From Cucumis sativus (taxonomy: Eukaryota; Streptophyta; Magnoliopsida; Cucurbitales; Cucurbitaceae), in assembly GCF_000004075.3 (NCBI RefSeq), contig NC_026657.2:8494001-8558000 (forward strand): a DNA stretch of 64,000 nucleotides, written 5' to 3'. Positions 49,904-63,777 of this stretch are shown here, in pieces (positions within the stretch are counted from its first letter, which is position 1; each line of letters opens with the position of its first letter). A model generated the notes under the pieces. It did not search any database. It was not told the origin of the DNA and saw only the letters and a program-made list of their open reading frames with translations. Position numbers and translations under genes: made by a program.

Positions 49904-50711
49904 AAGCTATAAACGTCGTCTTAGCTGCATCGACAACTCTGTATGATATGACACAAAGTTAACAAACAGCCCGGTGATGGTTTTTCAATTGTTCTGCAGC
50001 ATTCCTTCATTTTCACTCAGTTGTTGAGGTCTAACATGATTGATATTTGCTCTGTGATCGATGTTGTCACATGAACTCGCTGCTGGATCAACGAGCTGGG
50101 ATTTGGACAATCTTTTTCACCAGTTAACACTGAACATCCCTAATTCATTTATGTAGCCAAGTAAAATGCAAGCTCATGAGATTGCTTAGTAGGCAAGATG
50201 CATAAGCTTATTATGTAATTTCCTCTTTCATTTCAAAAGGGAAGTTAGATGTGCAGAACTTAACTCTTGATAGATTTATAAGAAATAGAAATATATAGAA
50301 TTTAGTCATATTTATTTATTTATTATTGTCTTCTAAACACACATATAGAATAAGAATCACATTGAAATTTGTTTAAATTAGAATCTAATTATGTTATTAT
50401 TTACAACTACAACCACATAGATGATTATTAAATTCAACTAGTAAGATTGCATGCACTCAATGTTTAGTTTATACGTCTCTTTGTGAATGATATTATAAAT
50501 GATTTCGACGTATGTCGTAACTTTCATGTGAGTCGTCGTCTTGCCAATTTTCAATTTATTTTAATAATTTAATAATTTTCATTTCATTTTATTTCAATAA
50601 TTTAATCATTTTCATTTTATCTCAACAATTATACATTACTCTCTAATTTAATAATTTATTTTACCACTTTTAAAATTTAAATAAAATTTATTTATTATAT
50701 ACTACATAGGA

Positions 50712-50799
50712 GTGTTTGTAAAAATAACAATAACAAAAACAATTATAATAACAATGTGTTTGTAAAAATAACAAAAACAAAAACAATTATAATAACAAG
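50712..50799. repeat. Direct repeat, 44-bp period x 2
   Basis: gtgtttgtaaaaataacaat... is followed by a near-identical second copy at 50756 (gtgtttgtaaaaataacaaa...). Confidence 0.85.
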
Positions 50800-52273
50800 A
50801 CTATGTCACTCAACTCTTTAATAGCTCTTTAATAGAAGTTTGATAAACGTTATTAATTATTTTGTTATCGTTTTCCTGTTACATATATATAATAAAAGAA
50901 AATTTGTCAAAATAGAACCATATTACACTCAGTAACAAATTTTTTCTAGTAATTGTGTTCTATAAAAGTTTAAATAATTTTTTAATTTTTTGCTATTTTT
51001 TAAAAAATTTCCTATAAAATTTAAAGTAAAATTAAATATTATATCTTAACTTTAAATTAAAACTTCAACCTCCTACAAGTTACACATTTGAAGTAGTTTT
51101 TCTCAATTTTTTTAAAACAAGTTATGTCAATCAAGCTAGTAACACATTTAGTTTAGTAAATAATATTAATAAGTCAGAAGTTAATATATTGAGGCTAGAA
51201 AATTTTATCGTAGTCGTCGTTCAAACAAACAGTAGTTTTTTAAATATGAATGAACAAAAATAAAATATCATCTTATAGACAAGTCGTGTAATAGATTGGC
51301 CTACTAGCACCTCTCTCACTCTGTACTAGGAAAGTCATAGCCTAATAGCCATACCAAATTTGTTAATCATTAACCATAGTAAAATAAAATAGGAGCACCC
51401 GATTTATTAAAGAAAAACTATAGTAATACTAATAATAGTTTGAGAAGGACAATATTGTTTTTTTCTTCCTTCAATAATTTCACGAACATGTTATTCGATA
51501 TTCTTACCTCCAAGATAGAAGACCATGCTAATTATTAGTGCACAGATTTATTAGTTTTTTTTTTTAAAAAAAAGACAATAACTATTAGCGTAAAAAAATT
51601 AAATAATAAATTGTAAAAAATAGAACATTCGACTAAATATTTACACTTTCTAGAAAAATCAAGTGTAATAAATTTTGTTTTTCAATGGTTTTGTTCTATG
51701 AAGTGTAAATAGTTTGTTAAAATTTCATGTTTTTGAAGAAAAACTCTTTTAAAATATTTTATTATTTTTTATTATCATCGTGTTTTTCGTAATCTTCTCC
51801 TTTTGAAGTAAAAAATATTGATCTCTTAACTAAATTCTTTGAAGACTCTTTGGTTCGGTCCATTGATATTACCTATTATTGTCTCAATAGTTGGTTTTCA
51901 ATTAAAATCAAAAACCAAATGATTACCAAACAATACCTAAAATACTTCTACTTGAATTGTTTTTTAGAACAAGAAACTTTTGTGTAAAAAAAATTAAGTT
52001 TCTTCCTAATAAAATAAAGTTGAAATCATCCATATACAAAGAACACACCGAAAGAAAAACTCAATACATTATACACTTTTCAATAACCACTCTAACCTAA
52101 AACAAATGTTGCATAGTTAGGCTCATGAAGAACAAATGAGCCGAATACTTGCTTGAATAAAGGAATAATTATTCTTAAGATATACACGTTTTTGTTATTT
52201 GAATTTGATTACTATAAGAAATGAACATTTTATGGAAAGAATTAACATGAGTTAAGTTATACGAGTTAGGTCT

Positions 52274-52278
<5 letters not shown>

Positions 52279-52304
<26 letters not shown>
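52279..52304. repeat. (AT)n microsatellite
   Basis: AT dinucleotide run of about 26 bp. Confidence 0.9.
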
Positions 52305-55300
52305 GTACTTATAACTTTGTTTTATTGTTAGGTTTGTTGTAGGCTCCGCAAACCTATTAATGTCATATTACGTCTTTCTTCAAAACACATTATAAGTGAT
52401 ATATCTAAACAAATATCTTGATCTAAAATAATTTAATCATATCAACTTTTTACTTCTTTTGGAAGATGCAATTAATACTCTATATCTATATTAAAGAATC
52501 GTATTGAAAATTGTCTAAATATTGGATTTCGTTTAGAAACAAGCAACCAATATAATGATAAGTTTTAATTAAGCTTTAACTTTAAAAAGTTTTATTTTTG
52601 TTGTTAAATTTCATAAATTGTTCGAAGAAACTTTCTTAAGTTCTAAAGTGCAATTCTTTTTAAATGAAGATGAAAATTAATCGAAACAATAATGCATAAA
52701 AGTTAGAAAGTACATATATTATTATTTACAACTATATAAAAGAATTTTAAAATTCCACACGGTGTTAGTTTGAGGATTCAAATTTTAACCTCTACAATCG
52801 AAATATATACACAAACATATAGATTTTATTAGGATCGACCATTTATTTTTAGTTTTTATGTTTCCGTGTGTTGATTTCAACTTTACATTTTAGTCATCAA
52901 TGACAAGAAGAGAAAAAAGGAACTTCACGAATAATTTTTTTTAAAAAAAAAACCCTCTAGAAACAAAATTTATAAATAATTTATCAATTCTTTCTATTTT
53001 TGAAAAGAAATTTGTTGCGTATGATTTAAGATTAAAAAAATGTGTATAAAATTGAGAAAACCAATGCAATTGTTGAGACAAAAATCTTCTATGTTTATTG
53101 AAGTCATTGTAAATACCGTACAATGGGTTCACTATGTTGAAAGAGGTCTCCATCACGTCAACTTAATCCTTAATTTCTTTCAAGCAGTCAACTGCACGCC
53201 TCAACTCGACATCTTAAGCTTCTTAAAAAAGATTGTTAAAGTAGACAAAAATTTATAAAAATATTCTCTTCATTTAATATTCATACTCTAGTAGATGCAT
53301 GTGTATTTACTCTTTACCATATCACTAAGAAACGATATTTCAAATATTCAGAACAAGTTGTTTACATCTTTTATATATTTTAAAGATGATTTCTTTTATC
53401 TTTAAAATATTTATCTTAACCATATATACGAACCTCTCTCTTTTTTCACCACTGTTCTCTTGATATTTTATCATCTTAAAGCTATCTAAATCGTTTTGAT
53501 CTAAAATCAATGGTAATAATAGTTCATGAAGATTCAAATAGATTGAGACTAAGAAACTCACTTGAATGTCGTCAATAATCATCCGATCAAAGCTCAATTC
53601 ATCAAAAGTTTCTCAAAATTTTGGAAGTAAAGCATAGTTACGATATATATAACAAATAAAAAAAGGACAGTAATGAAAAGAAATATTCAACTCATAATTC
53701 AAAAGTCCCTTTTTCTAAAAGAAATTAAGTTGAAACAGTATTTAGATCTTTTAATGTGGAAATTAAACGCTTTGCAAGCCAACAGTTATTAAACCCAACT
53801 AGTGGGATAAGGATTTCTTTTAAGTTCCCATCAAACAACTGCACCTCCTCCATTATTGCTTTGTCTACTCAAACTTTAAAACACAAGTAGACAGATCCAT
53901 AATGTGGACCCAATTCATAGAAAGATTAGAAGAAGAAAAAATGAAATTTATCCTATCGACTTCCGCTATTTCACCATAAATCCATTGATTCTATATTACT
54001 TCTTACTTTTTTAATACATGGGATTGAGGGTAGTCTTTTTTTACTTCACAAAAAGCTTCAAACAAATGTTGTTCTCTTTACGCATATAACTTTCTACCAC
54101 AAAATTTAACAAATACTGCAATGAATAAGTGTACAGTAAAAAGAACAATGTGATTGAAGGAATAATTCTCATGTGTATTCTTTTACCCTAAAACTAATAC
54201 GAAAGCAACACTTTATGAACTATTTCTAGTCAATCAAACAGTTACATTAATAAAGTTGTGAGAAAAGACATAATTTTTATTAAAACAGTGTCATTTCGTC
54301 CGTGGAAGACGGTCTTTAAAGTAAAAGATACCATTTCCAACTTTACCTTTTTTATATGGTCTAAAATTCTTTAGTACGAGTTCTTTTTTAGAATTATGAA
54401 GATGGATGATCCAACCATCCATCTTTAGTTGGGGCCAAAGTCAGAAAATAATTACATTACATTATGCAGACACATTCTATACATATATGTGTGTATGTTG
54501 GAAAATTGTGTGTATTCACAAGAAGCACTGCTGCCAAATGCTGTGAGTAATTAAGGCTTTTTGGGGCAGCTTTTTCAATCCGCATTAGTCGTTTAAACAA
54601 TCAAAAACTTTTTAAGCCTCAACCCACCATTTGTAGGCGGCTGACAGTTGTGGAGATTAAAAAAAAAGAAATCATATTTGTGTTGAACCATAGTTTAAAG
54701 TATTTTTAAATTTGAGCTTGTTAGGTATGAAAGACCCACCAAGATTGATCTACTCTTTAGCTTGGATGTAATTTCAATACACCTTAAATTTAGTCTACAA
54801 TTTCAATTTGAAATTTAAAATTAATTTCGATTGACAACAATTTCTATGGTAACACGAGAGGGGGAAATCGATATCAACATTATCAAATGGACAAAATTAA
54901 GTTGCATCAAAGTATGGGACCAAAAATATAGAAGAAAAAATGATAAATAAAGGACCAAATTGATAGGATATTTGATGGTCTCCTTCAAGTTCTCTATGTC
55001 GTGGTTCACATAAAACCAAAGTTAGGAACCATATGATCACAAATTTCGTTTTGATTTTCTAACTTTTAAGATTTAGATTTGTTATGTATATAAGATTTAA
55101 AAAGAAAAAAGATTGAAAAATTATTGCATAAATGACAAAATTACTAAAAATATTTAGAAAGTATAAGAAAAGTTAATCAACAATTTTGCTATACTTTTGT
55201 TCATATTTTGCTATATTTCAAAGGGTAATACTCGGGTTTGGGCATCAAAATGAGCATTTGGGGTAGAAATGCATATAATTATTTGTCATTTGAAAATGAC

Positions 55301-55464
55301 TCACTTTTTCTTTTTATTGTTAAGCTTTTCACATAGAGTAGGTTTCAAGGAAATTACAAAGAAAAAACTAACAACAAAAGCTAATGTTACCGAATAAGCC
55401 GTATTCTATTTACTGATTCTGAGTCAAACATGGGTTTTCCTTGATATGAATAATTCTATTTCCA

Positions 55465-56708
55465 TCAACTTTGTTCGTTCATTTGCCGGCGCATTCGAGC
55501 TCCCCATGACATATTTGGTCTCAAATCCTTCTCCATACTTCTTCTCTTCAATTCCGAAATCTGAGCTTCCCAACTGTTTCTCCATCCACTTTTCTGTGCA
55601 ACTTCCTGAATCCAATATCAAATTTGGAAGGTTGAGTATATGATATGAAAATAGGAAATCGAAATTTTGCAATAGGATTGATTGTTTGTTAGACTCAGTG
55701 GAGGAAGAAAAATAAAGGATTCCTTACAGGTTCGGTAGAACACAAGAATTTAATGGAGAAGGAAAGAAATTAGGTGAAAATGTTGAATGTAAACAGAAGA
55801 GTAGGGAAAATTAGAGGTTTACAGTAACGGAATTCCATATTGGGAGGATTTGCTAGTGCAATTCCGTTTCTTGATCATAGAACAAATCACTGAATAATCA
55901 ACGATAGGTCCTTGTTTAAACATGAACAGTATACACTACCAATCGTACTGCGTCCGTATAAGACAGTCGGAAGAACAAAAAGGAAAGAGGAAAAGAAAAA
56001 CGACGCTTCCTTTCCTCACTTTAAAAATTCAAAATCATTGAGATTAAAATTCTTCACTGATTCTAATCTCTATGGACACCATATAAGAAATTAAACACGA
56101 AATCACTTTAAAAAAACAAGGGGAAACACAAAAAAATCGAAGGAGGTTCCAAAATCCGCTAAGAATTAAACATGATTATCCTTAAAATACCGAAAAAAGA
56201 AAGTTGAAATCGGTAGAGTGAACTAATATAATACCTCATCGGCGTCGTATCGTCTCCTAGCAGAGAACGCGACTTGAAGCCCTCCAATCATATCTCTATC
56301 ATACAGCGCTCTCCTCCTCGGATCTGCTAACGTTTCGTACGCCTCCTGAACACGAATGAACCTCTTCGTATTTTCCTCCACACACCCCGGCGGTGAAACG
56401 TCCGGATGGTACTTCCGAGCGAGCTGCTTGTACGCGCGCTTGATTTCCTCCAAGGATCCGGACTTAGATATGCCGAGCAAATCGTAGAAGGAGCCTTCGG
56501 CGACCTCGGAGGAAACGAATCCTTCGTTGAACGAGGCCTTGGCTCGAATTGAAAGAGACGGCAAGCGCGTCGAATTGAACGGCGGAGTGTGTGGAAAGCA
56601 AACCCGAGATCGGTAGCCGGAAATTGGTCGGCGGGCGGTAGTGGTAGGGTTAGAAGGGATGTAGAAGCGTGAATCGCTCCCTGAAAAGGTTAAATCGGAA
56701 CACTGCAT
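55465..56708 (-). CDS. DJC26: Chloroplast J-domain protein (DnaJ20-like)
   Basis: Small plastid Hsp40 (J20-type), which in Arabidopsis delivers damaged proteins such as DXS to Hsp70. Exon 1 is 56235-56708 and exon 2 is 55465-55605; they join YDADE to EVAQKSGWRNSW for 204 aa. Residues 1 to about 55 are Ser/Arg/Thr-rich and acid-poor, as in a chloroplast transit peptide. The J-domain is about 73-138 with SFYDLLGIS, RAYKQLARKYHPD (HPD 101-103) and the helix IV segment FIRVQEAYETLADPRRRALYD. The C-terminus has the subfamily signature SELKRRSMEKD ... MSWGARMRRQ. The start chosen is MQCSDLTF; an in-frame ATG 13 codons upstream (MIERKIDG) is possible. Exon 2 is in a different frame from the longest open frame there. 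Confidence 0.92.
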
Positions 56709-59359
56709 TTCTCTCTGTTTTTCTCCGTCTATCTTCCGTTCTATCATATTCCGCTATTTATACGAGACGTCCAACGCTGAGTCATTTGTACGGTGCTGCT
56801 TCGTTTACAATTAAATATGCTTTATCCTTTTCTATTTTCCTTTTTCCTTCTTTTTCTAATTAAATTTATTTTCCTCCCCTCTTTAACTAAAAACAATTAC
56901 TTTTTAGTACAACAATCCGACGTTCAACTCTCCATCTATCACTACAATTGAATTAAACATACACCTTAAAAAATACTCCAAATTTATTTTAAAAATTCTA
57001 AATTACAAATTTAAACCTTTTTGTCTTTTATAGTAAACCGTTGAACATTAAAATGTATAAACTAAACTATCATTATAATTTGTAATACTTTATAAATAAT
57101 AGTTAATTATACGATAAAGTTTTAAAATAATGAAAAATTCCATTATACGAACATATACGCTACTTTCGATTATAAATTTTGTCATTTAACTATTTTAGGT
57201 GTTAGTAACGCAAAATAATGGTAGAAAATAGCACATATTTCAAAGATATATATGTGTGGATTTTGTATAGATATTTATATATCCATTTATATAACTTTAG
57301 TTTTATATATATAAATTTGAAAGTCGATATTATAAATTTTGTGTAATGTTAAATGATAATTTAAGTCAATGTATATTTCTTATCCACTAATTTTATTATT
57401 TTAGTCACGTTCATTTATTTGTCTAAACCAAACAACTACCTTATAAATTTTTACATTCATATTTGTTATAAAAGCAAGAGGAGAATAAAACTATATGATA
57501 AAAGAAAAGAGATGGTGTACAAGTAGAATTCCTTCACCAATACTCCAAGAGAACAACTTGTTACCTAAATATCTCTACCCAATAACCCAACCATGCATAT
57601 GTGACTTAAATGAAATATGCATATCTCATAGTTTAATAATATGACAATAACTAAGCATATAACTATTTAAAAATAAATCGTAAATATAACAAAATCTATA
57701 AATAATATACTTGTATATGATATATCAATATTACCAAGCTTTTATATAATTAATTTTCCTTTTCAAAAGTTGACTCGATACTATTAAAATATAATAATAA
57801 AAATTTAAACAAAAAATATATTTATAAACTTAACTTTTTAAAATCGATATCGTCACACATATAACGTATGATTGAGACAAAAGTTTAGATCTATTGATTG
57901 AATTGTATTATGAAAAGCCACCATGCATGACTATTGCCTCCAAATATGGGTCGGAAAATTAAATAATATGCATAAGATATGGGTGTTTAATTTGTTAATT
58001 GTTTACAAAATATTAAACCAAAATCTCTTTATGCTAATTCAAATCTCTTGCCCTAATAAACTAATGATATACTCATGAAGTAAAATTTGTATTATTGGTT
58101 ATGGTCTCGTATTTGTATTGCCTATCATTAATTAGGACAAACTAATGGAACAAAATTATAATTATTTAAGTGTTATGATAATTAAGCATTGATTAGATTA
58201 GTAAAGCTTTTGTATGCATCGATTTGTACAATAATATTGTGACATTATTGTTTTTGTTGTTATTGATTTTTTTATGGAAGAGGTGGGTGTATCTATTGTT
58301 TATCTTAAAGCTAAATTTAGAATGAAAATATTTTTAAAATAGTAAAATAAATCAAAATAATTTTAAGTTGTAATAAAATTTTGAATTATATCAATTATAT
58401 AAGGTGATAGACTTCTATTACGATCTATATTAATACTATCAATAGAAATATACATGTTATTAATAGAATCTAAAATTTTGTTATATAGCGTAAATATTTT
58501 ATCAAGTTTACTAATTTTCATGTTGCCGAACTATTTACCGATTAAAAGGGAAAAAAAAGTCTGTAAAGGGCTATAAATAAAAGCTCAATAGAGTTTGCTA
58601 TATTTTATTAAAAACAAGTTATATTGGTTCCTAAAAGAAATTGGTCTACTTTTTTTTAAAGATAAAGTCTGAATGATGCGGTCCTATCAAATATCAATTA
58701 TAGAAAAATAAAATTAATGCAAGTTTATTAGTTATAGAATAAAGAAATTTGACTCTCATTTTGTGTAAAATAAATTAAATGCAATTAAAAGTCAATTTAT
58801 CTATAATATATATAAAAGGTTGAGTGTGGATAAATTTGTTTATGTTCCACTTTTTTTATTTTATGGTAAATTTATTTTTAATTTTTTTTATTATAAGTAA
58901 TTATAAAAGACTCACTGTCTTCTTCTACTGCTTTTTAAATTAATTATATTTAAGTTTAGTGGAATTAAATGGTTTATAACGTGAAAAGTTGGAATGCAAA
59001 TGGTTTTTCATTTACATTTTCAAAAAATAATTAAAAGTTAAATATGTTATTAATTTTAATTAACCATACAGATTTAAAGACTTAAAAGTTGAAAAGTTTT
59101 TGTAATTTTCAAAACTTCTATATTTAGAAGTTTATTGATGTAAAAAATGTATGCATTTCAATCTTATTGTTTGATGGGAGAGTGAAGCCTTCTAAATTGA
59201 ATACCACCCCACAAACTTATATTAAAGGTGAATTGTCTCATTATGCTATTGAGAAATTTGGATTCATCCGATAGATTGTTTAACCAGACAAGATTGATAT
59301 GTCGATCATTTAGCAAAGAATATTAAAATAGCAAATGAGTGATCATGCAAGAAAACTAA

Positions 59360-59540
59360 GTTTTTATTCCACGAAATGACAATGAATATCTAAAGTTCAA
59401 GAGAAAACGATTCTCCATTTGTTTATGCTTTGCAATGACAATTAACAAAGTACAAGGACAAACAATTTATAGTGTTGGAATATATCTTCGAACAACTTCA
59501 TGTTGTACCATTCAGAGGAATTTAAACGAATATAACAAAA
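59360..59540 (+). mobile_element. Helitron Pif1-like helicase fragment
   Basis: The plus-strand frame reads VFIPRNDNEYLKFKRKRF, then SICLCFAMTINKVQGQT and IYSVGIYLR. This matches the C-terminal helicase block of plant Helitron Rep/Hel proteins (FIPRI ... F.FKRRQFPI..CFAMTINKSQGQT...VGIYLP), including the CFAMTINKxQGQT motif (helicase motif V/VI region). Downstream the frame shifts (a QLHVVPFRG-like reading appears in another frame). It is a dead fragment; no Helitron ends (TC...CTRR) were located. Confidence 0.75.
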
Positions 59541-59582
59541 GTTTGGATCAAGTCCATAACTACTGTACAAAAAAAAATTGTT

Positions 59583-59586
<4 letters not shown>

Positions 59587-59633
<47 letters not shown>
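59587..59633. repeat. (AT)n microsatellite
   Basis: AT run of about 47 bp, directly after the Helitron relic. Confidence 0.95.
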
Positions 59634-59636
<3 letters not shown>

Positions 59637-62600
59637 AATCTTACGTTTTAATCTAATTATTGTAATTTATTTCCCATGTACATCTAATTATATTATATTT
59701 TAAATTTTGTATTTTTAAATTTAGCACATCCTAGATATATTCATGCAATGTCTATAATCTAAAACTACACATTATACATGTCATGTAGGTGCCTTTTACT
59801 AGTTATGTATAAGTTGGGCAATAGGTCCAATTAAAATATTTCATTCGATCAAATGGTTACGATGAAAGTACGTGATATATATCATCTGACTTGGTCAACT
59901 TAGATTTTTAACCATTTAACTTTATTGTTAACCAGGGAAGTGATGTTACGATACGTGATTGGTTTAAATTTGATCATTTTACGATCATTTTTCTTCAAAT
60001 CAAGACGATTACGATGATGACGACAATAACATAGGCTCGAGTTGAAAATGTGAAATTTTAAGTTAAATAATAATATCAGTGGGGTCACGTTTGAAAAAGA
60101 TGAGATTTTAATTTAAATAATCGTGGTGTCCAATAAATAGTTACCCTTTTATTTTCCATGCAACACGTGTCGAAATTTGGTTGGTTCTAAAGTTTGATCA
60201 AGCAAAATCCATCAAGTCTTTATTAATTAATAAAGTCAATGAAGTCATTAATTAATTGGTATTTATAAAGACAATGCTGTTAATTAAAAAAAATACAAAA
60301 CAAAAAGAGAGCAAAAATAGTGGATGACAGCTGAAGTTTAAATCAGCATAAAATTTAGATACAACGAACCATTAGAATAATGTTTCATACACTTTCAAAA
60401 TTCTATGAATTTAATTTGAAGTGTGGCGTTGGCTCGAGAGATATCCATTTTCTCCAAAGAAAGTAGGAGTTCGGTGGGTGAGAGAAGAAAACTTATCTCC
60501 AACTAATGATGTTTGAATGAAAAATTTCATATGAGATAACACTGCGCAACATGTCGTGATATGCGATATGGACCAATCTATGCGACAAGAGTCATAAACG
60601 ATAAAGTTATCGAATTTTGTAAATGATGTGATATTGATATTGATTACGAGATAATATTTAGTTATGTCAAATGTTATAATATCTCATCACATATGCTGAC
60701 ATCCTAGGCGAGATGAGTTACAATAAATAATATGATTTTTATCGCATAATTAAAGAATCAAGCGTTTTATTACCGTTTTGTATTTAACGTTAAACGTAAT
60801 CTTTTTATAATTACAAACGCTTCAAATTAAGTTCCAACGTCTTTATTTGGTTCCTCACACTATATAAACTATTTTACTTCTTTCATTTTGTGTGAGAGAA
60901 ATCACACCAAATACTTTCTTTCAAACCTCTTTATGTGAGTTTTATGAGCAAAACAAAGTTTTTTATTTGAGTGTTGAGATTCTGATGGTTTCAGTGCAAA
61001 ACTAATTGAAGAATAGTGTTGTTTTATTATGGGGACGACAATACAATAAAATATGTTTGTACAAATAAGCAGAAATGTGAAACGTCTTAAATAGAGCAAA
61101 ATATGTGACTCAATCCTTTTACTTTAACTTATTCCTGTAGTAGGTGTTTTAACCAGGCGAACTGATCAATAGGCAAACTGTTGAGTACATGACTAGTCCC
61201 TACGAGTTGATACTTAGGCGTTGTGATAAGTAACCAAGGCGAGACAACAAACAATCAATTCAAGCGTTTTGATTAAACAAGGCGAGATACTAAATCTTCA
61301 AGCGAAATACAAAACGAGCTAGCATTTGGTTTTCTAGGCATCAAGTCTAGAGTTAAAGTTTCTCAACTTACAACTTCTTCTAGGCGAAATGCAACAACAA
61401 GTGAGGTCGGGATAGGAAATACATTATACATTTTCATTGTTGTTTTTCTTTTTCTATTTATTTTAACTCTCCATCTTTAAAAAAAAAACATGTCTTATGA
61501 AGTTGAATTTATGTTGAGGTTGATTTTGATGGATGCCGTTTGATCTTTTAGTACGCTTGATTTTGATGAATTATATTTTACTCATTCAATCATTATCATT
61601 AACTCGTTGAGTAACATACATGTCAATAAATATGCCAAACAAGTTCTCAATAGTAATCGATAAGTAACTTCGGTATTCTCAAAGCTCATGTTATGTATCT
61701 TTCATTAATTAAAATGAAAATAAAGTTTGAAAGCAACAATAAAAAAAGAAAAACCAGTTGTCAACACTCATCTCCTTCAAGGAAATCAAGCCAAAATAAG
61801 AAAATTCAAAAGTAATTTTTCTTTTCGTGAATAATTGGACAATACAAAATACTTAAATAATTTACTTTCAAATAATACATACATTAAACAGAGTCAATGG
61901 CTAAAACATGTATAGCTAAATTATGTTAATCTTGAGAGACGAAACACCATTATTTCGTATAAATACAACCGCGGATCTTAAATTTTATATATGAGCACTC
62001 GACACTATATAATAAACATACTAAAAAAATGTAAAAAAATATTTTGACGTTTGTCTGATACTTCAATAACATTAACTAGCAATAAAGAAAGATCGACAGT
62101 TTTCACATGATTTTTTGTAAGGTAAATACGTAGATTTAAAAATTGCATAAAAAAAAAGAGTAATATACCCATGACTTTGTTTTACCGGACACAACTACTC
62201 TACAAAAACTAAAATTTACCTAAGTTAAAATATTATTTAATATATATTGTAGTATGAAACTTTAAAATTAATATTAAAGTACAAAAACCGAGAATGTGAA
62301 GGAGTACGTGCTCCTTTAGCCCTTTAATAAATCCATCCGTTACTTTAAACGCGTATATTAAATTTAGTTAGAACTCTATTACATTTCTATGGTTACATTT
62401 TAGAAATATATTTACTTATACACTAATATACGTTATGTGTTTATTATAATTTTTTTTATTTAAAACATATTTTAAATAAAAATATTTTTTTTAGAAAAAT
62501 AACTATTTAATAAACTATTTACAATCAACAAAACCAGTGAAATACAAAAATAAAAAATTGTCTAAAATAAAAAATTTAACAAAATATCTATAACAAACAG

Positions 62601-63042
62601 CAAAATTTTCATATTCTATCAATAATAGATGTTGATTTACACTCACATAGACCGTGATAAATATTTGTATGATTGATATTAAAATTTGTTAGCTAAATAT
62701 TTTTTACCATTTTATAAAATATAGTTTTATCGGAGAAAAAGAGAGAATTTAAATGTTCAATTCTGATTGGCCGAAGATCAGGTTTGACGTACAAGCCACA
62801 ATACGCTACAACACAGCAGATCACAGCTCTATGTTGTCGTCTTCGTCTTCCCCTTCTCGCTGTGTTTGCTTGTCTGGAGCTTCGTGTGTCGATCACAATC
62901 CTCACAACCTTCTCTTTCGCACTGTTCATTCTCATCCTACTATCTGCGAGCTGAATTTCCTTATCCCTTTCAACGAATTCGAACAAAAGTATCTCAAATT
63001 CGTCAATTCTTAAACTCTAGGGTGATTTTGGAGCATCATCAA

Positions 63043-63777
63043 ATGCATCTTCAAGCTCAAATTCTCACCAATCAGTTTGTACCTTCCATTGTTCCTTTAA
63101 AATCAACTTCGAAATCCCCATTCGCTCACCCAAAGGGATGCCGTTTCCGTGAAGTTTCGTATCGGGCTCTGAAATGTTCTGTTGCGACGATTTCCGAGTC
63201 GGCCCCGACGGAACTGCGGAATGTGAAGCCGTTTCCGGCTGAGGTTTCGAGGACGATCATGGAATTGTCTTCTGTTGGAACGCTTTCTTCTTTGAGCCAA
63301 GAGGGATGGCCTCTTGGTGTTGGCGTTCGTTTCGCTGTTGACCAAGATGGTACGCCTCTTTTGAGCTTGAATGAATCTTTGCCGGAGTTCTCTATCGATG
63401 GGAGGTCCAGCCTCCATGTTCAGGTTATTCATTCTATTGGGTTACTATTGATAATGTAAAATTTTGTGTGGATAGATACATCATATGTCAAGGCTCCAGT
63501 TGGGGTTTTGAGAAAATGAAAATGAAATCTCTGAAACTATATAAGTTGGCTTCGTTTGCTTTCGAATTCATGAGTTGAAAGTTGTCTATGCATTGAAGGA
63601 ATGTGTAGTATATGCTCTTATAGTCTAATACTGAACATTGAAATGTTTTCCAAACGATGTAAAACCGCTCATGTTTGCCATTTTTCTTTCGAGCAGTTGG
63701 AGCAGTGTGGATTGCGGACTCCTCAGTGTACAATTCAAGGAAGTATTGGCAAACCAGACAATAAAATGGCTTTGAAG
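63043..63777 (+). CDS. Glutamyl-tRNA reductase-binding protein, 5' part
   Basis: Chloroplast protein of the GluTRBP/PGR7 family, which binds glutamyl-tRNA reductase and tunes haem and chlorophyll precursor supply. The gene is cut by the window edge. Exon 1 is 63043-63423 (127 codons) and exon 2 is 63697-63777 (27 codons), joining SSLHVQ to LEQCGLRTPQCTIQGSIGKP; the next intron runs to the end. The start MHLQAQILTNQ begins a Ser/Thr/basic transit-like segment of about 45 aa. The conserved flavin-reductase-like split-barrel core then follows: KPFPAEVSRTIMELSSVGTL, then EGWPLGVGVRFAVDQDGTPLLSLN. The longer frame from 62866 is 5' UTR. The family is about 320 aa, so roughly half is missing here. 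Confidence 0.9.

Larger units (their letters stand above)
49904..55464. other. AT-rich spacer
   Basis: The first about 350 bp is the 3' UTR of the lysine-rich gene. The rest is very AT-rich and shows no supported gene or RNA. It contains a 44-bp-period repeat at 50712-50799 and an (AT)n run at 52279-52304. Short frames near 52941-53597 look random. Confidence 0.5.
56765..63042. other. AT-rich spacer with Helitron relic
   Basis: About 6.3 kb without a supported host gene. It includes the Helitron helicase fragment (59360-59580), a long (AT)n run, and a patch at 61150-61400 where aggcga words recur. 62700-63042 is the promoter and leader of the plastid gene that follows; frames there (62753, 62866) read as 5' UTR. 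Confidence 0.5.

Noticed and set aside
52941-53597. Overlapping short frames on both strands
   Set aside because: Composition follows local AT content; no motif or splice logic.
62866-63042. N-terminal extension MLVWSFVCRS of the plastid gene
   Set aside because: Not transit-like and adjacent to stops in relatives' usual leader position; the MHLQAQ start gives a normal transit peptide.
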